NCBI GenBank assembly: GCA_903927495.1
Contig: CAIYNH010000641.1
Coordinates: 1-5,733 of the forward strand
Direction of reading: 5' to 3'
Length of the DNA stretch: 5,733 bases
From: an uncultured beta proteobacterium
Lineage (GTDB): Bacteria; Pseudomonadota; Gammaproteobacteria; Burkholderiales; Burkholderiaceae_C
The position numbers were made by a program, and so were the translations under genes. The notes beneath the pieces were generated by a model, which saw only the letters and a list, made by a program, of their open reading frames with translations, did not search any database and had not been told where the DNA came from. Positions 1 through 5,733 of this stretch are shown piece by piece. Each line of letters starts with the position of its first letter. Positions within the stretch are counted from its first letter, which is position 1.

Positions 1-81
1 GCCACCCCAAAAATTGTCGATAACCATCCCAAGTTAGTCAATTTAATAATAAATCGACACTTGAACCAGGTTCTAAAGCTT

Positions 82-96
82 TTACTGTGAAAGAAC
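82..96 (+). repeat. 15-bp direct repeat, copy 1
   Basis: The sequence TTACTGTGAAAGAAC occurs here and again in the same orientation at 409-423. The bases on either side differ, so the match is exactly 15 bp. A 15-bp exact match by chance is unlikely in a window this small, but nothing shows what the repeat does. Confidence 0.6.
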
Positions 97-201
97 TTCA
101 ACCGGAACAAAAAAGCCCCCCATGCCATAGCAATGCACAGAAAATTTCTTGACGCGACACACCAAACTCAGCAAGTGCGACGCGCGAATGTGCTGCCAAT
201 C

Positions 202-231
202 GGCAAATTTGCCAGTTTTCCTGTAACAGGA
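202..231. other. Two adjacent short palindromes
   Basis: GGCAAATTTGCC at 202-213 is a perfect 12-bp palindrome. Five bases later TCCTGT-A-ACAGGA at 219-231 is a perfect inverted repeat around one central base. Paired dyads of this size can be operator sites for dimeric repressors, but no promoter or gene start lies convincingly beside them, so this is only a structural note. Confidence 0.35.
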
Positions 232-408
232 CCCTGCTCTGTTTACTTGAGCGTGCTTAATGGCAACAAATTTGGGAACGAGTAGGTCGCCGGTATTAAT
301 TTAACGCGCTCAGACAAAGCGCCAATAGATTTGCACGACTTCAGACAGCCTCGCGTAGCTCCAGGATTTTCTTTCATCATTCGGGGTGAAGCAAATATTT
401 CATGGAAA

Positions 409-423
409 TTACTGTGAAAGAAC
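409..423 (+). repeat. 15-bp direct repeat, copy 2
   Basis: This is the second copy of TTACTGTGAAAGAAC, with its start 327 bp after the start of the first copy at 82-96. Both lie in gene-poor DNA. They could be footprints of a duplication, paired protein binding sites, or members of a dispersed repeat; the window does not decide between these. Confidence 0.6.
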
Positions 424-617
424 AGCGTATTCAGACCAACGAAATCTTGAATCAATCGAACCATCAATAAAGCTCAGCGAGTCAGTAGATTAATCCAAAG
501 TGAGCAGCATAGCCAAGCTTCACCAACATCTGCGCCGTGTAATCTTTTGGTCCAGAGGTCAAGTCTGTGGCGACCCACCATTTCAATGCTGCCAGCCACT
601 TTTTACAACGCCACAAA

Positions 618-647
618 TGGTTTTTTGCCCGATCAACACAAAAACCA
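618..647. other. 8-bp inverted repeat just past the hupK-like stop
   Basis: TGGTTTTT at 618-625 and AAAAACCA at 640-647 are perfect inverted copies separated by 14 bases. The repeat begins 6 bases past the stop codon of the minus-strand gene that ends at 654. It could form a weak hairpin at the 3' end of that transcript. The stem is mostly A-T and is not followed by a clean T-run, so a rho-independent terminator is possible but not secure. Confidence 0.3.
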
Positions 648-653
648 GGCTTG

Positions 654-1799
654 TTATGGCAAAAGCACCGTGCAACTCACGCACGGATCAAACGCTGCTG
701 CCAGAGATTGTGCCGCTTGGGTGTCTGTAGCTGTCAAGGCCGTCAGGGCCTGAGCCAGGGCACCTTCGGGATGGAAATTCCATTCGGTCGGAGCCACCAC
801 ACGGTAGTCCTGCACCTTCCCCTGTGGGTCAAGCTGGACCCAGTGCAGCAATAGGCCGCGTGCCATTTCACACCAACCCAGTGCTTGTCCCTCGGACAGT
901 TTCAGGGCCCCACTGGACAGCAGTGGCATGCACGATGGCGGAGATGTCTGAGGACGCATGCTGGCGATTTCAACAAGTTCAAGCCAGCGCGCACTCAAGC
1001 GGGTCCAGACCGTGTTTGCCATTGGATTTGCTCGGTGTCGCAAGCGCGTCCAGGGTCCGTTTTCAGCACTCTGGCCGCGCCAGGTCGGGCATTGAGCAAA
1101 GTCAGGCTGCTTGATCAGGTCGTGCGCCAACTGCTGCAAGTGCGAGCTTTGGCAGGAGGTATCGGTATCGAGTACATCCAGGCGACGCACTTCAGGAGAA
1201 CAGACCGGGGCCCAGGCGTGCCATTGACTCAGGCAGTGTGCGGGTGTTAACTGCAAAGATTGGGCCTGGCACCAAAGCGCCAACGCTTCGGGCTCGCGAT
1301 GTCGGGCCAACCAGCCAATAGTTGATTGAACCAAAATTTTTTCCTCCAGCCAGCCTCGCAGTTGCTCCAGCGCACTCCACGCCGCATCTGATCGCGTGAG
1401 GGGTTGGGCGGTAACAAGTGGCAAGGGGCAATCGCGCAGCCAACCCATATTCTGGCTGCTGGCACTGTGCTGTGGCAGACGCTGAGGCCAGTCGAGTGCC
1501 ATGCTGCGCAAGTGGTCACGGGCAGTTTCGAGGCACAGCGACACCTGCTCGGCGCTAGATTCGATTTGGGGGGTGCTGGCAGCCGCATCAAGTGCCAGTC
1601 TGGCGACGCGGCGGTGGGCATGCGCACACAGGGTAAAGACGCTGCCCAGTTTACTAACAACCTGATCCGGCGCTTGACCATGCAGCAAATGGCTCAGCCG
1701 TCCGGCATCCAACACAGCACGGTGCCCGAGCACGCTGTGCTGTGCGCCCGGGCGCAATTCATATTGCCCGCCGAGGGCATCCCAGGGGGTGAGCTTCAT
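654..1799 (-). CDS. hupK: HupK/HoxV-type NiFe-hydrogenase assembly protein
   Basis: This 381-residue protein is a degenerate paralogue of the NiFe-hydrogenase large subunit. Three features support the call. The block GWCEMARGLLLHWV followed by VVAPTEWNFHP (residues about 308-344) matches the family. The C-terminus DPCVSC (371-376) resembles the DPCxxCxxH ligand motif of large subunits but lacks the His and any cleavable tail. The N-terminal ligand motif is reduced to FTLCAHAH, with a single Cys at about residue 58. HoxV, the homologue in Ralstonia, is thought to act with HoxL as a cytoplasmic scaffold for delivering the Fe(CN)2CO group to the hydrogenase large subunit. I chose the ATG at 1799 because the longer frame starts at TTG and adds 14 residues unlike the family; no strong ribosome binding site is visible at either start. 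The frame is intact. No hydrogenase structural gene or other maturation gene lies nearby, which is unusual for this family. Confidence 0.82.
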   Translation of the reverse strand: MKLTPWDALGGQYELRPGAQHSVLGHRAVLDAGRLSHLLHGQAPDQVVSKLGSVFTLCAHAHRRVARLALDAAASTPQIESSAEQVSLCLETARDHLRSMALDWPQRLPQHSASSQNMGWLRDCPLPLVTAQPLTRSDAAWSALEQLRGWLEEKILVQSTIGWLARHREPEALALWCQAQSLQLTPAHCLSQWHAWAPVCSPEVRRLDVLDTDTSCQSSHLQQLAHDLIKQPDFAQCPTWRGQSAENGPWTRLRHRANPMANTVWTRLSARWLELVEIASMRPQTSPPSCMPLLSSGALKLSEGQALGWCEMARGLLLHWVQLDPQGKVQDYRVVAPTEWNFHPEGALAQALTALTATDTQAAQSLAAAFDPCVSCTVLLP

Positions 1800-1996
1800 C
1801 GAAACAGGAAAATTGAAACACCGCGACTGGCTTCGCAGCAAGCGGAAAACTGTGAGGTGCTGAAATACTTAATGAACCGCTCTTGACGTTGCTGGCTGCA
1901 TGCAGTTGCGGCCTGACTGACCAACAAAGCGATGGGTAAAAAGACACTGCACTCTTTAGTGCCGTTGCAAGTCCGAGCGTAGCAATTTGTGCATCC
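1800..1996. other. Intergenic region upstream of the hupK-like gene
   Basis: This 197-base gap separates the DUF3567 gene from the hupK-like gene. It contains the terminator-like hairpin at 1938-1963 and the 10-bp palindrome CTGCATGCAG at 1896-1905. A promoter for hupK would have to lie here if the terminator works. I see no convincing -35/-10 pair, and the only sigma-54-like GG...GC arrangement has one base too many between its two elements. Confidence 0.4.
1938..1963 (-). terminator. Probable rho-independent terminator after the DUF3567 gene
   Basis: On the minus strand, GGCACT (from 1963) can pair with AGTGTC (to 1943), giving six pairs including one G-T, with a 9-base loop. Five T residues (1942-1938) follow directly. 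A competing smaller stem, GCACT/AGTGC, is nested within the same bases. It lies 34 bases past the stop codon at 1997 and upstream of the hupK-like gene, so it would end the MarC-DUF3108-DUF3567 transcript and separate it from hupK. The stem is short, hence moderate confidence. Confidence 0.45.
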
Positions 1997-2305
1997 CTAA
2001 TGCATGACGACCGGGTTTTGCGCCAACTCGGCATATTGTTCCAAAGTGTTCTCAACTTCTTCCTGGCTGGGTGTTTTTAATTGCCAGGCGGAAATGTGCT
2101 GCTGAAACAGTTCGGCCCAGGAGCCGTCCAGGTAAACCTCTTTGCCACTGCGCTTGTCGACAATCTCAAACCCGTGGCGTATCAATTGCGGCACGATCAG
2201 CAACTGCTGGCCAGCATCCAGGGAGTCAGGGGGAATGTCAGCAGCCACCGCGTTGGCCAGCATGTGGGTAACCGAGTAAGTCTCAGAGTCGTAAAGCGTG
2301 TGCAT
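1997..2305 (-). CDS. DUF3567 family protein
   Basis: This 102-residue protein has the features of the DUF3567 family, small proteins of unknown function found mainly in Burkholderiales. The N-terminus MHTLYDSETYSV matches the usual start of the family. The middle block GFEIVDKRSGKEVYLDGSWAE and the final Q-PVVMH-like ending (here QNPVVMH) are also typical. The start at 2305 was chosen because the family begins at this Met-His; the frame stays open another 38 codons upstream, but those overlap the end of the preceding gene and resemble nothing. No strong ribosome binding site precedes the ATG. It lies 58 bases after the DUF3108 gene and is probably the last gene of that transcript. A small dyad, CTGTG/CACAG at 2326-2342, sits in the gap. 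No signal peptide or membrane segment is seen, so it is presumably cytoplasmic. The function is unknown. Confidence 0.85.
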   Translation of the reverse strand: MHTLYDSETYSVTHMLANAVAADIPPDSLDAGQQLLIVPQLIRHGFEIVDKRSGKEVYLDGSWAELFQQHISAWQLKTPSQEEVENTLEQYAELAQNPVVMH

Positions 2306-2363
2306 GCTGTAAATTATCCATGAATCTGTGATTGCCCCACAGTTGACGGTGTAATTGACATTT

Positions 2364-3434
2364 TCAAGGGCTGTCAGCGGCTTCGCTCGACACCCATTTT
2401 TGGTCAAAGTAGTCGCCATTGGCTTCCGTGATGCGTATCCGCCCCGGCAAATAGTTCAAGCTGGGTGCCAGCCACAACTCCACTTTTTGGTCATACAGTT
2501 GCCGTGGGTTGCGCTCCAACTTGATTCCCGGCACCGATCCGCCAGGCAGTTCAAGCAACTCCTGCCCGGCAAAAGTAAATAGCCACAGGTCGGCATCACG
2601 TGGGCCAATGGTTTGAATCGTCAGCGTCGTGTTAGGGGGAAATCGGTTGGGCGCGCTGGCCACCAGCGCCGCCAGTTGTACCAGCACGCTCAGTCGGTCT
2701 TGCGCACCGGGCTGAAGTTTTGCATCTGGCGTATTGGCGCTAAAGGTCACCAGCCCACGTTCGTGGTTGAAATGTGCGGCCACTTCGCTGCGGTATTTGT
2801 CAGAGAAGCGCTCAGGTGCCAGGCCAACATTGCTGATCTGACCACGACTGGTTTGTACTCTGGATTGCGCAAAAGCACTAAAACTCAAGCGCGCCTGGTA
2901 AGTGTTTTCAGTGCGCTGCCACAGCAGTTCACTGCGCAGGATGTATGGGAATTTGTTGGAATCCACTTTGTACACCAGTTTGACCGAGGCTGGCACAGCA
3001 TCGGCGTTGATGGTGGGCTCGTGTGTGCCCGGCTGCGGTGGGGTTTCAAAGGTTTGCACAGTTGGTGGGGTGGCAGCGTCGCTGGCAGAAGGTGCTGGCG
3101 CGTTGGCGGCTTGCGTTGTTGGCAGTGCTGAGCCGGCGGTCTGGGCTTCATTCGGGGCTGTTCCTGGTGCCTCTTGTGCTACGTTTTCAATAGTGTGTTC
3201 TGGCCTATCAGAAGGTGCTGCAGCCTGATTTTCCTGAGGTGGGCGGTTGGACCGGGGGATCGGTTTGGCGGGCGCGGTAGCTGCTGGTTTTTGTGGCACT
3301 GAAATCGTCCTGGTGACAAACGTAAGGCTCGGCCCGGTGGGTTCCTGACTCAAGCTCAGGGGTCGAGATTGCAATAGAACCAGATGCAACAGCAGCACGG
3401 CCAGGCTCAGGATCAGCCAGGTTCTGAAACTCAT
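2364..3434 (-). CDS. DUF3108 domain protein with N-terminal membrane anchor
   Basis: This 356-residue protein starts with a hydrophobic segment (residues about 5-22, rich in Leu) that would anchor it in the inner membrane. A Pro/Ala/Thr-rich, low-complexity stretch (about 28-147) follows and may span part of the periplasm. The C-terminal part (about 150-346) is the DUF3108 domain, with typical blocks such as ERFSDKYRSEVAAHFNHE (208-225), TIGPRDADLWLFT (275-287) and YDQKVELWLAPSLNYLP (314-330), ending in RIRITEANGDYFDQ (332-345). The layout suggests an envelope protein with its domain in the periplasm; the biochemical role of the family is not known. A GAGG at 3445-3442 on the minus strand lies 7 bases ahead of the ATG and supports this start. 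The gap to the preceding MarC-family gene is only 34 bases, so the two are probably co-transcribed. Confidence 0.88.
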   Translation of the reverse strand: MSFRTWLILSLAVLLLHLVLLQSRPLSLSQEPTGPSLTFVTRTISVPQKPAATAPAKPIPRSNRPPQENQAAAPSDRPEHTIENVAQEAPGTAPNEAQTAGSALPTTQAANAPAPSASDAATPPTVQTFETPPQPGTHEPTINADAVPASVKLVYKVDSNKFPYILRSELLWQRTENTYQARLSFSAFAQSRVQTSRGQISNVGLAPERFSDKYRSEVAAHFNHERGLVTFSANTPDAKLQPGAQDRLSVLVQLAALVASAPNRFPPNTTLTIQTIGPRDADLWLFTFAGQELLELPGGSVPGIKLERNPRQLYDQKVELWLAPSLNYLPGRIRITEANGDYFDQKWVSSEAADSP

Positions 3435-3468
3435 GTGATTGCCTCAATGGCTCACTATCGCGGCAAAC

Positions 3469-4065
3469 TCACGCGAGTTGCTTGACAAAGGTCTTGATAC
3501 CACGCAGCATCATTTCAATCGACACCGCCACCAGTACCAGCCCCATCAGTCGCTCCAGTGCCACCACAAAGCGATCTCCCGCCACCCGCTGAATGCGCTC
3601 AGCCAGCACCAGCACCGTGGCGCTAATGGTCATCGTCACGCACAGTGCCGCGATCCATTCAAGCCGCCGCTCAGGTGCTTGTGACACCAGCAGTAACACC
3701 GTGGCCAAGGCCGATGGGCCGGCAATGGCAGGAATCGCCAGTGGCACGATCAGCGGTTCGCCCAAATCCTCGTCTGCGGTAACTTTTGGGGGCGGAAAAA
3801 TCATCCGCAACGCGATCAAAAACAAGATCACGCCGCCGCCAATCTGCAAGGAAAGCTCACTCAAATTCATCAAGCGCAAGAAACCCTCACCGACAAACAT
3901 GAACGTCAACAACAGCACAAAGGCGATCAGCACCTCACGCAGAATCACCCACGGCCTGCGCTGAGGCGCAACATGCTTGAGCGCGTTGGCAAAGATCGGG
4001 ATATTGCCGATAGGGTCGGTGATCAGAATCAGCAAAATGGTGGCAGAGGCAAAGGTGTAGTTCAT
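3469..4065 (-). CDS. MarC/YhgN family integral membrane protein
   Basis: This 198-residue protein belongs to the MarC family (UPF0056) and is closest in recalled sequence to Escherichia coli YhgN, which has nearly the same length. About six membrane segments are visible (roughly 4-24, 40-62, 70-92, 104-128, 138-156, 172-192). Family blocks include LILITDPIGNIPIF (12-25), GGGVILFLIALRMIF (76-90), PLAIPAIAGPSALAT (108-122) and ERLMGLVLVAVSIEMMLRGI (171-190). It would sit in the inner membrane. Its substrate is unknown: MarC was first linked to multiple antibiotic resistance, but that link was later doubted. No clear ribosome binding site precedes the ATG at 4065. It is the first secure gene of the run that continues with the DUF3108 and DUF3567 genes. 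Confidence 0.93.
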   Translation of the reverse strand: MNYTFASATILLILITDPIGNIPIFANALKHVAPQRRPWVILREVLIAFVLLLTFMFVGEGFLRLMNLSELSLQIGGGVILFLIALRMIFPPPKVTADEDLGEPLIVPLAIPAIAGPSALATVLLLVSQAPERRLEWIAALCVTMTISATVLVLAERIQRVAGDRFVVALERLMGLVLVAVSIEMMLRGIKTFVKQLA

Positions 4066-4077
4066 GCAGAATGAAAG

Positions 4078-4281
4078 TTAAATCAGTACCTTCAGGTGGT
4101 TCTTAACCCGGATTATTCGCAGGTTGGTATTCAGCCAGATTACGGTGCAATCAAGTCTAGGCCGGCCAGAGCAAAATTCGCCGACAAGCTGGCTCTGGAA
4201 CAGGTCAAAGTCAAACGCACCGCCACGGCACACATCAAACTCAGTGGTGATCTGCCCCTTGCTGGTAATCATGGTGTGCAT
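4078..4281 (-). CDS. Doubtful small ORF with AbrB/SpoVT-like N-terminus
   Basis: This frame of 67 codons ends 12 bases before the MarC-family start and is read in the same direction. Its first residues, MHTMITSKGQIT, match the opening strand of the AbrB/SpoVT swapped-hairpin DNA-binding domain found in many antitoxins (consensus about TSKGQIT-P). The rest, from residue 13 on, does not follow the family: the expected Pro/Lys-Arg helix and the hydrophobic strands are missing, and the second half uses rarer codons such as AGA, CGA and ATA. It may be the remnant of an antitoxin gene whose 3' part has been replaced, a small unrelated protein, or chance. There is no visible toxin partner, and no clear ribosome binding site. 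A weak promoter-like pair (TTGCAA, 16 bases, TAACAC) lies just upstream on the minus strand. Confidence 0.3.
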   Translation of the reverse strand: MHTMITSKGQITTEFDVCRGGAFDFDLFQSQLVGEFCSGRPRLDCTVIWLNTNLRIIRVKNHLKVLI

Positions 4282-4655
4282 GGCCGAACTCTGAAAAAGT
4301 GTTACGCCGCAATACTAACATTGCAAGTAACAATCACCAGAGCACCGCTTCTGGCTTATTAAGCTAATGAAAAATAATAGCAGCCAACGCTTTCTGAATA
4401 AGCTTAAGAAGGTTATTTTATCTACGGAAACCAAGCCGGATATACCGATGCGTGGGGTGGTCAATACTGGCATCTCGCGAGCCTATGTTATTTGAAATCG
4501 CCCCCAGAAATGGCATGGCTTTCTTTGTGAATTGCCGTGGCGATCAGAATTGAGAGGTGGACACGGGAATGAGAGAGCGACCAATGTGCAAGGTGAGGAC
4601 CCCATACTGCGTGTATGGCTAAGTCCCCGCTTTTGGGAGCGAAGTTGTCATCTGA
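4282..4655. other. Gene-poor region
   Basis: No convincing gene is present. The region has an odd palindrome GCTTA-T-TAAGC at 4354-4364 and TAAGCTTA at 4399-4406. A plus-strand frame of 42 codons at 4367-4495 starts MKNNSSQRFLNKLKKVIL and is lysine-rich, but it lacks a ribosome binding site and a known motif. A hairpin CCATAC-TGCGT-GTATGG lies at 4602-4618, downstream of the minus-strand frame that ends at 4656; it has no T-run on that strand, so it is not a clear terminator. Confidence 0.45.
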
Positions 4656-4892
4656 TCAGAACGAATACACCATGCCCGGGCCCGTGGAATTCCACAACAG
4701 CCGGCGAATGGTCGTAAACCAGTCAATCTGCGCCTGAGTGAGGCCGGCCGAGGTAGCAGAAGAAACCTGCGTCGGCGGAGTGGCCGTGCTAAATGCCTTG
4801 ATCTGATCCAGCTGAGTACTCAGCAAGGTATGCAGGGACTTTGGGGTGACATCGGCAGGCTTGCTAGTGGGTTGCATGTAGGTTGCAGCCAT
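4656..4892 (-). pseudogene. C-terminal part of unrecognised Thr/Ser/Ala-rich protein, probably frameshifted
   Basis: I do not recognise this protein. The open 78-residue part is rich in Thr, Ser, Ala and Gln, with an amphipathic stretch SLHTLLSTQLDQIKAF and the end TQAQIDWFTTIRRLLWNS before a short tail. Codon use (CTG, GCC, CAG, ACC) is like that of the real genes here, so it probably was or is coding. The ATG at 4892 has no ribosome binding site, and the frame continues upstream without a Met to about 4974. In another frame, 4989 to about 4936 reads PLELTRNSAKLATAKAHI, which has matching composition. The two frames meet at a tandem CATCCATC (minus strand, 4939-4932); removing one CATC would join them into one Ala/Thr-rich reading frame. 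The joined frame still lacks an ATG and is stopped by TAG at 4992-4990. A less likely alternative is a small intact gene starting at 4892, whose ATG overlaps the TGA of a 47-codon frame as TGATG. Confidence 0.45.
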
Positions 4893-5070
4893 CAGAGAAG
4901 TGGCCGTGGTGTTGGTGGCCAGATTAGCATCGATGGATGTGGGCCTTGGCAGTCGCCAATTTTGCCGAGTTCCTGGTTAGTTCGAGGGGCTACGGTTCTA
5001 TGCAAAACAACCCACAACGCACGCCAATACTGCATAGTCAGCTATCAAAACAGTGGCAATTTACTAATTG

Positions 5071-5568
5071 TCAAGGTCCGCTCAATATTGCCTTTTGGCG
5101 ATCTGTGTAAGCCTCTTTTGAAATCAGGTTGCCATCAAACAGGCGCTTTAATTCGATCAGCTCTTCCTCTTTGGATTTTGGCGCAGTAGTCACAGCCAGT
5201 GAAGTTGGCGTAGTGCCAGCATCAGTGACCGCGGATCCAGTTGGAATGGCGCATTTTTTCTGACCCATCTGGTTGGCCAGATGCACCTTGCGTGAATCCG
5301 CCGCTGCCATGGCTTCATTGGCGTTGGCGGCTGTGCCCAATATGGCCGGCCAAAACAGCAGTGCGCGCACGACGTTGCCGCCGGTCACACTTTTCTCTTT
5401 GTCGGCCTCCGTGCGAAAGCGCTCGGCATCGGCGTATTCATTTTGCAGTTGGGCGCAAGACAAACCGCTGTCGCCAGGCTTGACAGATTGGACGACGGTG
5501 GGCGACGCGCAAGCGCCAAGAAGGATGGTGGTAAGGATGGCGAGTTTGCTGGCGAGGGTTTTGATCAT
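5071..5568 (-). CDS. Small lipoprotein with C-terminal SHOCT motif
   Basis: This 165-residue protein has a lipoprotein signal peptide: a Lys near the N-terminus, a hydrophobic stretch (about 9-18), and the lipobox LGAC with Cys20 as the likely lipid-attached residue. Residue 21 is Ala rather than Asp, which fits release to the outer membrane in Gram-negative bacteria. A second hydrophobic Ala-rich stretch (VVRALLFWPAILGTAANANEAM, about 66-87) follows. The last 30 residues, ELIELKRLFDGNLISKEAY, form a SHOCT motif, a short helical module often at the ends of bacterial proteins and of uncertain role, perhaps in oligomerisation. Cys38 and Cys106 could form a disulfide in the periplasm. The start is supported by AGGA 8 bases ahead of the ATG. 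The gene stands alone and no terminator is evident after its stop. Confidence 0.85.
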   Translation of the reverse strand: MIKTLASKLAILTTILLGACASPTVVQSVKPGDSGLSCAQLQNEYADAERFRTEADKEKSVTGGNVVRALLFWPAILGTAANANEAMAAADSRKVHLANQMGQKKCAIPTGSAVTDAGTTPTSLAVTTAPKSKEEELIELKRLFDGNLISKEAYTDRQKAILSGP

Positions 5569-5718
5569 TGGATTTTTCCTGATGGTGCGGCAGGAAGAGC
5601 GTGCCGCTTCGCTGGAAGGATGGGTGATTGCTACTGAAAAAGTAGCTTCCTGTGCTTTCTGAATGGGCGCTATAGGGTGATTTGATGCAAGCCAAATGAT
5701 GCTGTAGAGATCAGTTTT
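5569..5718 (-). promoter_or_regulatory. Leader of the SHOCT lipoprotein gene with two hairpins and a weak promoter candidate
   Basis: The leader contains two perfect 6-bp hairpins: GCGGCA/TGCCGC at 5587-5592 and 5602-5607, and GCTACT/AGTAGC at 5630-5635 and 5641-5646 with a 5-base loop. Further upstream, TTGGCT (5695-5690) and TATAGC (5674-5669) on the minus strand are separated by 15 bases and each match the sigma-70 consensus in four of six positions. If used, the mRNA leader would be about 95 bases and would contain both hairpins. The promoter spacing is short, so this is a tentative call. Confidence 0.3.
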
Positions 5719-5733
5719 GTAGGTCGGGTTAGC
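5719..5733 (+). repeat. One arm of a REP-like palindromic repeat, cut by window edge
   Basis: The last 15 bases, GTAGGTCGGGTTAGC, match from memory the left arm of a widespread short palindromic repeat in proteobacterial genomes, in which this arm is followed by GAAGCGTAACCCGAC as the complementary arm. The window stops exactly where the loop would begin, so the second arm cannot be seen. The element lies upstream of the lipoprotein gene. No second copy was found within the window. Confidence 0.6.

Larger units (their letters stand above)
1..653. other. Gene-poor region downstream of hupK-like gene
   Basis: No convincing gene is visible here. The first 120 bases are AT-rich, with an odd palindrome (GAACC-A-GGTTC) at 64-74. 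Short open frames exist on both strands: a 50-codon plus-strand frame at 133-285 and a 74-codon minus-strand frame at 243-467. Neither has a ribosome binding site or a recognisable motif. A minus-strand frame without a start codon also runs open through about 500-690 and is Trp/Lys-rich, which is probably chance. The region may be old intergenic DNA or a decayed gene or mobile element, but nothing shows which. Confidence 0.5.

Noticed and set aside
133..285. Plus-strand frame of 50 codons starting MHRKFLDATHQ
   Set aside because: It has no ribosome binding site, no motif or recognisable family, and its length is within what chance gives; not called as a gene.
243..467. Minus-strand frame of 74 codons
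   Set aside because: No ribosome binding site, no domain, and a composition unlike the secure genes; judged to be chance.
498..690. Start-less minus-strand frame ending in a TGA, overlapping the end of the hupK-like gene
   Set aside because: It has several Trp and Lys residues and some protein-like stretches, but no start codon and no family match, and part of it lies within hupK in another frame.
824..1886. Several long plus-strand and other-frame open frames across the hupK-like gene
   Set aside because: They are shadows of the GC-rich minus-strand gene, whose translation matches a known family over its whole length.
1945..1965. Sigma-54-like promoter (GGCAC...TGCA on the minus strand) upstream of the hupK-like gene
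   Set aside because: There are 11 rather than 10 bases between the GG and GC elements, which generally abolishes sigma-54 recognition, and the same bases form a better terminator hairpin.
2613..3228. Plus-strand frames of 108 and 172 codons opposite the DUF3108 gene
   Set aside because: They are antisense to a well-supported gene and to its Pro/Ala-rich part, which naturally leaves long open antisense frames.
4602..4618. Hairpin CCATAC-TGCGT-GTATGG as terminator
   Set aside because: No T-run follows on either strand, so it is recorded only as a structure within the gene-poor region.
1..5733. CRISPR array, tRNA, rRNA or intact insertion sequence
   Set aside because: No regularly spaced repeats, no cloverleaf-like or rRNA-like sequence, and no transposase or terminal inverted repeats were seen.

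Overview
The window looks like a piece of a betaproteobacterial chromosome, most likely Burkholderiales and perhaps Comamonadaceae. The basis is the pairing of a DUF3567-type and a DUF3108-type protein, both typical of that order, with a HupK/HoxV-type hydrogenase assembly protein, together with codon use rich in CTG, GCC and CAG. The assignment rests on recalled family features and no search was run. All convincing genes lie on the minus strand, so transcription runs from right to left.

Layout from left to right: 1-653 holds no convincing gene, only a 15-bp direct repeat and some short palindromes. 654-1799 is a HupK/HoxV protein, a NiFe-hydrogenase large-subunit paralogue thought to act as a cofactor assembly scaffold. 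1800-1996 is intergenic and carries a probable terminator for the next group. 1997-4065 holds three closely spaced genes, transcribed in the order MarC/YhgN-family membrane protein, membrane-anchored DUF3108 protein, DUF3567 protein, and probably forming one transcript. Immediately upstream of the MarC gene a doubtful 67-codon frame begins like an AbrB/SpoVT DNA-binding domain. 4282-4655 is gene-poor. 4656-4892 is the C-terminal part of an unrecognised Thr/Ser/Ala-rich protein that seems to have lost its N-terminus by frameshift. 5071-5568 encodes a small lipoprotein with a C-terminal SHOCT motif. The window ends inside what looks like one arm of a dispersed REP-like palindrome.

The genes do not form one evident pathway. 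The MarC-DUF3108-DUF3567 group looks like ordinary envelope and housekeeping content. The hydrogenase assembly gene stands apart from any hydrogenase structural or hyp gene within the window. The flanks (1-653 and roughly 4080-5070) look like decayed or accessory DNA. I found no clear sign of a new multi-gene system. The most notable points are the isolated hupK-like gene, the decayed gene with a 4-bp tandem duplication, the AbrB-like N-terminus lacking a normal remainder, and the REP-like arm at the right edge.
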